The notes under the pieces were generated by a model. That model was given only the letters and a program-made list of their open reading frames with translations. It was not told the DNA's origin and ran no database searches. The translations under genes were made by a program, and so were the position numbers. 64,000 nt of DNA, taken from positions 434,001 to 498,000 of the forward strand of contig JAZGUH010000197.1 of the NCBI GenBank assembly GCA_037893225.1, read 5' to 3'. This DNA comes from Hippasteria phrygiana (taxonomy: Eukaryota; Echinodermata; Asteroidea; Valvatida; Goniasteridae). Shown one piece after another: positions 21,097-31,463 of this stretch (positions are counted from its first letter, which is position 1; each line of letters begins with the position of its first letter).

Positions 21097-21661
21097 ATTT
21101 TGTAAAGGTCATTTGAGTGGGTGAACACTCTATGAATAAAAAGAAATTGAAAATACAAGGAATTTTACAAGTTAATTTTCCTATTCGAGGTCTAGTGTGT
21201 CATCACTGGGGGTGAATTTTCAGGCTATGCCGCCGGCCAGCGCACACTCTACCATGCACGAACACGACGCGTTGTATCATACATGTACATGTATGGAGTC
21301 AATTGGTAAAATATTTCATGCATTTTTTATACGTGTGACAGCCACCATGCACCAATGTACAATACGTGCGCGCATGCACAAATATTGCATAATTCATGCC
21401 AGTACAGTGGTGACGCCCTATGACCCCTGCAGTACTAAAATACTGACGTAGGATTATTATTATGCTAGGGCCTAAGGCCAAGTGTCAATCTTTCGGATGT
21501 GATCATGTGATACTGGCACTGAGCCTAGATAGTATAAGAGCAGACTCGGCCGACGGTTTCTCGTGGCGGTGCGGCAGAAGATCCTAAAGCAAATACATAC
21601 ATTGTGTACTCCCACAACTGTATCCGACATGGGAGTTGGTGCCAACCATGGTGTCAACACA
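20865..21661. other. Intergenic, nothing recognised
   Basis: Contains an ACATGTACATGTA palindrome near 21281-21294 and no supportable gene. An edge of the 21662-25378 transposon follows. Confidence 0.4.
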
Positions 21662-22502
21662 TGGGTTTCACACTACTCTGAACTTACCCGGGTAATTTAT
21701 TACGGGTAGTTGTCATTACCCTGGTAAAAAAACCGGAGAATCGGTTTCACACTACAAAATTAACCACGCAATTCTGCTTAATACCCGCTTTAGCACGCAC
21801 CCGGGTAACTTGTAGCCGCATTCACACTATGCGAATGGTAACCCGGAAAATGTGCATTCCCAACAAACATGGCAGTACTGGGCCAATGCTGGCTACTGGG
21901 TCGTTCCAGCGGTATGGCTTGATTACGGCGAAACAGTTTGAGTTTGAGAGAATAATGGCGCTATATTCAGTGACACTTCCCTTCTGGTGACTTGTGTCAC
22001 TTAATCCCGAACTCATGTAGAGTCGATCTTAAGTATGAGTTTTTGCTTGTTATGTTCGTATAGCATGGTGGAGATGGGCGGACTGTGACCAGGTTAGGTT
22101 TGGTGGTTGGAGGTGCGAGTACATGTAAAGGATCGTACATGTAGTTCTCAGATCCTCTTTACGAGCAAGAGCATGTTTTTGGCACTCAACAGTTGCGTAT
22201 GGGTGATTCAAATTTCAAAAAATAAATCGATGCCAACTCGCAGCGTTTTCGATTGGGTGTTTCTCAATCAACTGTAATGTGACGGTTTTGAAATGGAGCC
22301 ATTAAGTAGGCAGATTCATGAAAATTTTAAGTTGCTTCAATTCTTTTAAATGTTATATCACTGGAAAGAGTAAAAAATTAGAAATAAAATGAGGGGTCAT
22401 TTGTCATGATAGGGTAACCCTATGCAAAGTTACAGATTTTTGTTGATGTAAATTGTTGGTCATTTGGTGTACAATTTCAGCCTAAAGAGTTGTGACGCAT
22501 TA

Positions 22503-22532
22503 ACATACATGTACATGTACATGTACATGTAT
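22503..22532. repeat. (ACATGT) palindromic microsatellite
   Basis: Four to five tandem ACATGT units (TACATGTACATGTACATGTA type). Shorter copies of the same palindrome are scattered in the first 27 kb (for example 8934-8949, 12873-12888, 17567-17577, 21281-21294) but are nearly absent from the satellite array. Confidence 0.8.
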
Positions 22533-22648
22533 CAAGGAAACTTGCTCTCTGCATTTATCTATTGCCTCATTTTTTTATCAATTTGTTAGGAATACAAAAA
22601 TAATTTACAATTAACAAACACAACAATTATTTGCCAATAAATGATTAA

Positions 22649-23605
22649 AGGGTGGCTGCACTAATGAAATTGTACCAACAATTTAATTTTGTGTTGTATA
22701 ACTCTTTTACAATATAAGAAATGTGATTAAAATGTGTTTTCTGTGTTTCTGCCCATTTTTGGTGTTTAATTTTCCCGGAATAAAGTGCCCCCCTTTCTCT
22801 ATTGTTTCCGCGCCCCTTATTATAACTGCGTGACGTCATCTCGGGAACACAGAAACTCAGCAAGAGTAGTTTGATCAGTGTACGTTTGTGTACGTGTGGA
22901 TGTATGCCGTTGTTGAGGGAACCAGAAACGCGCGATTAAATAGCTTTAGATGAAGGGACCAGGGAAACATTTCTCGTCGCGTTAAAATCTTCAAACATAA
23001 TCTTTTGGATCTGAATCTGACAATCAAGTGTCGATTTTAGACTTGTTGATTCAGACACTTCTTCGGAACATTATTGGAGCGAGGAAGAGGAGGATCTTGG
23101 AGCTCTTCCGTACATGTATGAGCCAGAAGGTGAGACTAACAGCAAAACTACTGAAGACTCCGAATCGGACTCCCGATGCAGAACGCGTGAAAGACTTGAA
23201 AACAACGATTGCTAGGCTAAATAACACTCTCCGAGTCCAAATACGACGGTATTTCGGTTCTACTGGAAAGAGGTGAAGACTGACACCATCCTTAGTGGTG
23301 TTGCTGAATCCAGCAGCAACACAACGACACGGTATTATCGACGAAAAACATTCGCAAAACACAGCATGTCAATGCAACGCACGCTCGGTGTAATATGGCC
23401 GACCATCCACCACAGCCAGCCGAGTTCCCGGGATGACGTCACATCAGCGTTGCTACTTGATGAGCGGGGCTGACCCCCTCCCGCCTTAAAAACAAATTAT
23501 TTTCAAATGCTTACGCGAAATAACAAAATACAAACAACACACAGTTGTGTTTCAAAAACTTTATTTCATCAATATACACAATAAAAATTCCATTGCAGCC
23601 ACCCT
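22649..23605. mobile_element. TTAA-flanked TIR element (Kolobok- or piggyBac-like)
   Basis: TTAA lies at 22645-22648 and 23606-23609. Termini are AGGGTGGCTGCA and its complement TGCAGCCACCCT. Read with the target site, the end is TTAAAGGGTGG, resembling the TTAAAGG terminus described for T2/Kolobok MITEs; piggyBac also uses TTAA. The 957-bp interior holds a short coding remnant at 23030-23215. It is inserted in the 21662-25378 transposon. Confidence 0.65.
23030..23215 (+). pseudogene. Short coding remnant with P2X7-intracellular-domain-like motif
   Basis: One frame reads DSDTSSEHYWSEEEEDLGAL then PYMYEPEG, with RERLENND just before a stop. An acidic serine stretch followed by PYM(Y/F)EPE is what I recall from the start of P2X7-like intracellular (ballast) domain proteins that are numerous in marine invertebrates. 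A consensus donor (GAAG|GTGAGA) follows the EPE codons, so the reading after it may be intronic. The call rests on one short motif and is tentative. Confidence 0.3.
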
Positions 23606-23794
23606 TTAAATAAAAGGAAAATATAAGCTTATCTCAAGCATTAATCCCAAGCATCGATACGGACAGGAATACTACAGCGCGTGTATCGCGCTCACCAAAT
23701 ACACAAACAACTGTTTTCCAATAGACTTTACATTCAGTCATGAATTTACCGTAGTTCATGCATGCACACACACACCCAAGTGTGTAAACACCTT

Positions 23795-23947
23795 CAATCG
23801 TGGACCTCCTATTGTCCCTCTTTTGTTTGTACATGTACTTTAACCTTTTCGGAAGGCCTCCCGTATGTTTTGTAAACGATTTTCAATCGTGGACCTTGAC
23901 TCAATCATGGACCCAATTGTCCTCTTTGTTAAAGGTCCATGGTTTGA
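23795..23947 (+). mobile_element. MITE with CAATCGTGGACC ends, copy 1
   Basis: It starts CAATCGTGGACCT and ends AGGTCCATGGTTTG (degenerate inverse). The interior, with CTCTTTTGTTTGTAC, TTTTCGGAAGGCCTCC and GATTTTCAATCGTGGACC, matches the reverse complement of 61468-61623. A (CA)n run lies just upstream. Confidence 0.65.
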
Positions 23948-25378
23948 ATAGCTACACACAAACTCAAAAGTACACTTGATCAGCACGGACTAGAACATAT
24001 TTATGGAACGCAGTCTACGGAACGTAGTGAGAATTTAGTTGCACGTTGGCACGCTGCTTCTAGAGTGCCCTCGCAATGTGTAAATCAAATCGTTGTACTT
24101 CTTGACAAATTCTCTATACGTTATGGCCCGCGTTCCGTCAAATAGTCCCAGGCCATGTGCAGCTGGCTGGCGGACGTATGCACGGCGCAGTATCGTGCAT
24201 CCTCCTCTAGTGAAACTGACTTTTGTTTTTCGCATTCTAAATGCATGCAGTATTGCACAAATCAACAAAACAAATAATATAATTTGGTTTGTCCTGTTTT
24301 ATAAAATTCCATTGTATATCAAATTCCACCCGTGCGTGATACCCCGATTCTTCAAGTCAAATTGCCGATACCGGCGAAATGTTTGTTTTTTTAATTCACC
24401 CCCGGTAATTTGTTAGCGTGATTTTTACCGTTTTGTCGAGTGACTGAATGTTTTTAAGATGAACACAATGTGGTGTATATATTATATTATTGGTTTATTA
24501 AAATTCAAACATGGCGGCCAAACAGCCGAATTGCGTAAGAAATAAAATACAGTACAGATATTTAAAAAGTGACATAACAAAAATACATATATAACTAAAG
24601 ATATTAAAAGAAAATATTACGATTATATTTAAAACACTTTAGCAGAGAGACAATGACAACACATTGATTCGGACCAGCCGATAACAATGTTAAAACATCT
24701 CAAAAGTTAAAAGTAAAATTGGCGAAGAAGAAAAGAATTAAAATAATTAAAATAACCAGGTCACATTAGTGACAATAGAACATCGACAGATTACCCCTTA
24801 TGTTAGAATTTTACCCCCAAAATTAGACAAGGAAATCGTCAAAATTTACCGAAACTCAGCTGGCCGTATTTAAACAAGGAAAGCTCTACTGTCGTTGATT
24901 TTTTTTTATCAACTGCAGAAATCCCTGATCAATAAAATGGCGACCAGAAAAACTTTGAAGCCTCATCACCGTAACCAGGAAATAGTGATTACAGTCGGGA
25001 GTCGACGAACTTTTGGCCGGTCAATAGCGCGCGACAGAAAATCAGTTCCGCAAATAACGCCGCCAACGACGGTTCGCGTGAATCTGCCTACCATAAGCTG
25101 ACCGATAAAACACGACGAAGCGCACCTACCAACCCAGGTAGAAGAAAACCTGGGGAGCATTCACACTATTGTTGGTAACCCGGAGAATCATCACAAGGTC
25201 GTCGTTAACTCTGAGATTGGTGGGTTAACTCACCTCGCGAGCAGGGTTAGAAATTACCCGGGTTAGGCTAGTCCTACATTGTAATTGGGGTTTTCAGGCA
25301 GTTAACCCGGAGAATTTTTCGGAAAATTTTTCGTTAACCCAGCAATTACCTGGGTATAAAGAGCATAGTGCGAAACGG

Positions 25379-27224
25379 GCTTATAGGCCTCATGTATCGT
25401 GCTGGGTCCTAAATTCGCGCTGCCCAATATTCGCGCGACCAACTTTCTCATTAGCGCGTAACTTTTAGCACACAGCACGCACTAACCATGTCAAATTTGC
25501 TGTGATGATCGTTCGTCACATCATCTTTCTTCTGTCTGCAGTTATGTGGAAAGTAAAAGCTTTTCCCGTAAGTATTTGTACAAAATGTAAAAAGAGAGTA
25601 AAATCCTACCATATAGACTAAATACAAAACACCGCTTGCTTAAATTTCCAAAAAAACTACTAAAAAATCACTGCGAGCTCCTAGTCAGTGTTGCAAGACC
25701 AGCTCCGACTTGTAAATGACGTCTTCAGTTGACTTTCGCTAAACAACAGAGGGCGTTATAAAAAATATTGAGCCTGAAAACAGACGTGCACCTTATAATT
25801 TTTTATTTTTTTACGATCGTTTTCAAGTGCTTAGATACTGATATCACCATTGTGGCATACAGTGTCTTAAAAATGCATGACTAAACTGAATACGTTTATC
25901 GTGTCCAAAACCACATGCAATGTATCCTACAGGACTAACGTTAAAACTATTTCTTTTTTTTCATCTTATTGGAGTTCTGAGACTCCTTTTATTCAACTCA
26001 TTTATTTTTAACCCAGCAATTGAATTGAAAAATGGAAAAGAAGAAAGAAGAAAGAAAGACAAAATCGAGAGGATGCATGTGAATAAAAGAGAATTTATCA
26101 AACCACAAACCCAGTGTACAACACATATGTCCTAGATTCAAGAGGCGCCGATTCACACAGTTTTCAGAAGTCTAATACAACGGACAAGCCAAAGAACAAA
26201 ACGTTACCCCGCATGCGCGAATTATGGTCACAATTAGTCCGAGTAACTTGGACCCTTTATCGCCTTTTTTAACATTTGGACATGATATGGCGATAGTAGG
26301 GTCCAAGGCCTTGTACGGCGATTTTCTATTCATTATTTAAATACGTCTACAATCCCAACAAAAACATCCGAATTCAACCTTACAACGGCCATCAAAATAC
26401 TAGATACGCCACCTGAGGAACAAGTGGAGTTCCATGATCAGATGGAGGTACCAAGGTTTACTTACCATCCAAATAAAAAGTGAGATTTACCATTTAATTC
26501 CCAGAGACACCTGCAGAACATGTCTTTTCGCTGTCTTGGAGTTCAAATCGTGACCCCTCGACCTTGCATGACGTCACCCTGATGCGCACTAGCGCCCGCA
26601 TGCACCGCGCGACAACCTGTTTATGCCGGCGACTGTTTCGTGAGTGGTACAACGGTCGCGGTACGTGTTTGTGTGTAGATATATTGATTCGAAGTTGCAT
26701 GCACGTCATGGTGGGGGGGCCGGGAACTTCCTCCATAAACTCGGTTTTGTGTTTTGATTTGTTTTGTTAATGTTTTTTAGGTTATTGTTTTGTGGGATCC
26801 TTTCTTAATGACATTCAAAGAGCTTGATTAAAATTTCATTGCAGGTATCTTAAAATGTGTCCTACCTCCCTGATGTGATCTGCTCATGCCTGAAATTTGA
26901 TATCAACTGGTGCAGTGCCCGTTCGAAACGTGTCATTTGGGTACCCCCCAAAAAAACCAAAAAAAAAATTGTAAACACCCCCCCTAACCAAAAAAAGAGG
27001 AAAATGTGCTTTAATTTCATGCAAAATCTCAGGCAGATGGGCAGATACACCAGATACTTGTACTTAAATCAAGATCAAGCAGTTTGATCTTCCTTAACAA
27101 AATTACACCTGCAACCAATAATAAAATGCAACAGAACAATACAAAACAGAAAGCGTCCCACAAGCGTGCAGCCTCCAATCGGACCGACACATCCGTTATT
27201 ATGGAATTCCATAGACGACACAAT
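25379..27224. other. Intergenic, nothing recognised
   Basis: AT-rich sequence with a more GC-rich patch near 26550-26660 that contains a TGACGTCA octamer. No coding exon, RNA gene or transposon end could be supported. Confidence 0.4.
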
Positions 27225-27690
27225 TGCGTCGCGTCGTGCCGTCGCCCCGACGGCACGACGCGACGCCACGACGCGACGGCACGACGTCACCGTCGCGTCG
27301 TGCCGTCGCGTCGTGGCGTCGCCTGTTCCTATGCTACTTTTATGCAGTATGCCCGCCGTCGTGCCGTGCCGTCGTGCCGTCGCGTCGTGCCGTCGCGTCG
27401 TGCCGTCGCGTCGTGCCGTCGCGTCGTGCCGTCGCGTCGTGCCGTCGCGTCGTGCCGTCGCGTCGTGCCGTCGCGTCGTGCCGTCGCGTCGTGCCGTCGC
27501 GTCGTGCCGTCGCGTCGTGCCGTCGCGTCGTGCCGTCGCGTCGTGCCGTCGCGTCGTGCCGTCGCGTCGTGCCGTCGCGTCGTGCCGTCGTGCCATCGCG
27601 TCGTGCCGTCGAGCCGTCGCGTCGTGCCTTCGAGCCGTCGCGTCGTGCCGTCGCGTCGTGCCGTCGAGCCGTCGCGTCGTGCCGTCGCCT
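27225..27690. repeat. 13-bp GC-rich minisatellite (GCCGTCGCGTCGT)n with inverted head
   Basis: From about 27350 the unit GCCGTCGCGTCGT repeats about 25 times, with degenerate copies after 27595. The first part (27225-27322) has the same unit in both orientations, giving a perfect inverted repeat (GACGCCACGACGCGACGG against its complement). The unit lacks stop codons on both strands in all frames, so long arginine-rich frames appear in up to five readings. These are artefacts of composition. The tract is CpG-dense inside AT-rich DNA. Confidence 0.9.
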
Positions 27691-27762
27691 CAGACTGGTG
27701 GAAATAGGGGGCGCCCTTACAGACGTAGCCCCGTTCCATACTACAGTGTGAGTAAAAAATAC

Positions 27763-27835
27763 TATACACTTTTAAAATTGGCCATAGTTTTATTCTGTTA
27801 CAGAATAAAACTATGGCCAATTTTAAAAGTGTATA
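27763..27835. repeat. Perfect 73-nt palindrome in the left TIR
   Basis: Arms 27763-27798 and 27800-27835 are exact reverse complements around a single T at 27799. Half-arm sequence starts TATACACTTTTAAAATTGGC. The right TIR (28533-28580) has only one arm, so the palindrome is a foldback duplication of the TIR end. Confidence 0.9.
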
Positions 27836-27959
27836 ATTTTAATATGGACAAGATATTTTTATATGTACTTTTAGAGTAACCCTTCCTGCTTCTTTTGGTG
27901 ACATTTTTACTAGATTAGTTTTCATGCATGACTGCACAGGAGACAATTAAGGGGATCAG

Positions 27960-28235
27960 GTGAAATCTGAGTTACGCCAACTGGTCATTGCCTTGAATCA
28001 ACCGGTGGAGTGGCCCCCAAGATCTCCTGATCTGACCCCTCTTGACTACTTTTTATGGGGATATCTGAAAGCTCGGGTTTTCACCACTCCTCCAGCAAAT
28101 CTGGATGACCTCCAGGAAAGGATAACTCGTAAAATTTACATTCTCAGACAAGACAGGGAGATGATTCGCCGTGCTGTTGCAGGAATGATGCGCCGAGCCC
28201 AGCTGTGCATTGAACGAGACTGGTGGAAATGTTGA
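27960..28235 (+). pseudogene. C-terminal fragment of a Tc1/mariner-family (DDE) transposase
   Basis: The frame contains EWPPRSPDLTPLDYFLWGYL, then KARVFTTPP.NLDDLQERI. WP.RSPDL.P.D...W..L.. is the block around the last catalytic acidic residue in IS630-Tc1-mariner transposases. The first residues are read from the left TIR, so the N-terminal and central domains have been deleted. The frame ends WWKC at 28235, 145 bp before the right TIR. Non-functional. Confidence 0.8.
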
Positions 28236-28633
28236 GGACTAAGACACCGTGGAATTTAATTTCCTTTTTAATTTAATTTAAATGTTTTAAATAAACACGA
28301 GGTTTAAAAGCTAATGAAATTATTTTTTGTCTCTTTGTTAGACAATGGTTGTGTTCTATTAAATTGTCTCTTTCTTATCCAGCCCTGACCAGTTGGCGCA
28401 ACTCAGATTTCACCCGATCCCCTTAATTGTCTCCTGTGCAGCCATGCATGAAAACTAATCCAGTAAAAATGTCACCAAAAGAAGCAGGAAGAGTTACCGG
28501 TACTCTAAAAGTACATATGAAAATATCTTATCTATATTGCTACAGAATAAAACTATGGCCAATTTTAAAAGTGTATAATTGACTCACACTGTATAGCAAA
28601 AACTTTACTCGCGTAACTAATTCTTCAAAATAA

Positions 28634-31463
28634 CTAGAAACTGGTGTTTGTGTACAAACACAGGGCTGTTTCGGGTGTTTTTGTTTTTTTTGTGGTAGTA
28701 TGATTCTAATTCTTGATGAGATATCAATGGTAGATGAAACAAAATCTTGTTTTACATTCAAGCAATTACGTATCCTTAATCATAATTGTTTTGGAAATGT
28801 GAGCATACTTGCAGTTTGTGACCATGATGATGTCATTGTGATGTCACACATTTTGCACATTCATATGTAAGTACCTATCACCTAACAAATGTATTACAAA
28901 TTGTTTTTTGAAATTAGCATGTAGGTTTGATGAGATATGGCTTTGGGGTTTAAAAACTTAAAAATTACTAGAAAATCGTATAATGATGTCATCATGACGT
29001 CATGTAATTTTTTTCAATAACGCCTGCTAGCATACCTACATATCACGTTTCAATTTCATTGGACTTGTAATTCTGTAGATATATGGCTTCGAAGAATCCA
29101 CCTTTAAGATGACGTCACGTGACATGTGATGACATCATCATAATGTCATGTCAATTTTCATCTATAAACTTGCAGACGTACCTAGATATTACATTTCAAC
29201 TTAATCGAACTTGTACTTTTGTTTATATGTGGCTTCAAAAACTGCCCCTTTAAGATGACGTCAGGTGACATGTGATGAAGTCATCATAACGTCATGTCAA
29301 TTTTCATCTATAAACCTGCTGGCCTACTTAGATATTACATTTCAACTTAATCGAGCTTGTACTTTTGTAGATATGGCTTCAAAAACTGCCCCTTTAAGAT
29401 GACGTCACGTGACATGTGATGACATCATGATAATGTCATGTCAATTTTCAGCTATAAACCTACTGGGCTACCTAGATATTACTTTTCAACTTAATCGAAC
29501 TTGTAATTTTGTTTATATATGGCTTCAAAAACTGCCCCTTTAAGATGACGTCACGTGACATGTGATGACGTCATCATAACGTCAATTCAATTTTTATCTA
29601 AAAACCTACTGGGCTACCTAGATATTACTTTTGAACTTAATCGGACTTGTGCTTTTGTAGACATACGGCTTCAAAAACTGCCCCTTTAAGATGACGTCAC
29701 GTGACATGTGATGACATCAATTATGATAATGTCATGTCAATTTTCAGCTATAAACCTACTGGGCTACCTAGATATTACTTTCAACTTAATCGAATTTGTA
29801 CTTTTGTAGATATATGGCTTCAAAAACTGCCCCTTTAAGATGACGTCACGTGGCATGTCATGACGTCATCAAGAGGTAAAAGTTCGGCACACATTGTGAG
29901 CAGTTAGTCTAAGTGTCTGCCAAGTTTAAAAGTACCCAAAGTGTCGGTAAGAAAGAAAACGTGTACAAATGCTATAGGCAATAATCTAGCGAGTGCCCCT
30001 TTAAGATGACACCACGTGACATGTTATGACTTGATCATAACGTCATGTCAATTTTCATCTATAACACCAGGTGGCATACCTTACGTTCCAACTGAATCGG
30101 ACTTGTACTTTTGTAGATATATGGCTTCGAAAAATGCCCCTTTAAGATGACGTCACGTGACATGTGATGACGTCATCAGGACGTAAAAGTTCGGCACACA
30201 TTGTGAGCAGTTGGGGTAAGTGTCTGCCAAGTTTAAAAGTAGCCAATGTGGCCGGTAAGAAAGTAAACGTTTACAAATGCTATGGGCAATATTCTATCGA
30301 CTTGAAAAAAGAATTTTTTTATGACGTCATCATGACGTCACACAATTTTCGCTTTTTAGGGCATATCTTTGAGACATACCAAAGCTGTAACAAAAATAAT
30401 TTTGAAAATATCTTGTTTTGTTCGCTAGATATATTGAAAAGAATGTTACGATTTTAAAACTTCAAAAATTCAGCGACTTGAAAAAAGACTAGAAATCAAC
30501 CCCTTTTATAAACAGCAAGCACATAATAGCCATGGTTATCAGCCCGTCCCAGAATTCCTTTGTGTTATATTGAATTTGGTCTACATTTTGAAATGGCTCC
30601 TATTTCTTACTTGAGTGAGCCACGATCACGAAATTTTGGAATTAGGTACAGGAAAATTCAATGTATACATTTTTGTAATCAGATTGACCCTTACATGCGT
30701 TTAAGAAAAAATATATTGTTGATGACGTCATCATGACGTCACACAATTTTCGCCATTTAGGGCATATCTTTGAGACATACCAAAGCTGTAACAAAAATAA
30801 TTTTGAAAATATCTTGTTTTGTTCGCTAGATATATTGAAAAGAATGTTACGATTTTAAAACTTCAAAAATTCAGCGACTTGAAAAAAGACTAGAAATCAA
30901 CCCTTTTATAAACAGCAAGCTCATAATAGCCATGGTTATCAGCCCGTCCCAGAATTCCTTTGTGTTATATTGAATTTGGTCTAAATTTTAAAAATGGCTG
31001 TTATTTCTTACTTGAGTGAGCCACGATCATGAAATTTTGGAATTGGGTACAGGAAAATTCAATATATACATTTTTGTAATCGGATTGACCCTTACATGCG
31101 TTAACAAAAAAACACATTTTTGATGACGTCATCATGACGTCACATAATTTTCGCAATTTAGGGCATATCTTTGAGACATACCAAAGCTATAAGAAAAAGA
31201 ATTTTGAAAATATCTTGTTTTGTTCGCTAGATATAATTTAATGAATGTTACGATTTTCAAATTTCAAAAATTCATAAAAAATCACGTGATGACGTCATCA
31301 TGACGTAAAAGTTCGGCACGCATTCTGAGCAGTTGGTCTAAGTGTCTGCTAAGTTTAAATGCAATCGGTTGCTTAAAAGTAGCCAAAGTGCCGGTCAGAA
31401 AGAAAACGTGTACAAATGCTATGGGCAAAAAGTCTGAAAAAGAAAAAGAAAAAAGAAAAAAAA
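28634..31463 (-). mobile_element. Array unit 1 (type I hairpin)
   Basis: CTAG at 28634-28637; hairpin GTGTTTGT/ACAAACAC at 28644-28661, followed by AGGGCTGTTTCGG. The first part (29240-29880) is a run of GCCCCTTTAAGATGACGTCA modules with starts 144-149 bp apart. Confidence 0.6.

Larger units (their letters stand above)
21662..25378. mobile_element. TIR DNA transposon, longer relative of 14984-16054
   Basis: The left end (GGTTTCACACTACTCTGAAC, then TTACCCGGGTAATTTATTAC) and the right end (GTTAACCCAGCAATTACC, GAGCATAGTGCGAAAC) match both ends of the 14984-16054 element over 180-250 bp. The interior is 3.7 kb long rather than 1.07 kb because it includes a TTAA-flanked element (22649-23605), a MITE (23795-23947) and unrecognised sequence. 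A short frame near the right end (MATRKTLKPHH..., 24937-25098) may be a remnant of an encoded protein but is not recognised. Confidence 0.65.
27744..28591. mobile_element. Tc1/mariner-type transposon with long TIRs, internally deleted
   Basis: TA flanks both ends (27742-27743 and 28592-28593). Termini are CAGTGTGAGT and ACTCACACTG. Inverted repeats of about 220-250 bp (27744-27989 and 28381-28591) enclose only the C-terminal part of a transposase. The left TIR carries an extra perfect palindrome (27763-27835). The element abuts the 13-bp minisatellite on the left and the satellite array on the right. Confidence 0.8.

Noticed and set aside
24035..24268. 77-codon minus-strand frame (YREFVKKYNDLIYTL) as a Harbinger-type protein
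   Set aside because: No conserved transposase or Myb-like motif is visible, so the resemblance could not be supported.
27075..27879. Long arginine-rich open frames on both strands (RRAVASC, TTRRHDATARRDG)
   Set aside because: All derive from the stop-free 13-bp GC minisatellite; overlapping frames on both strands cannot all be genes.
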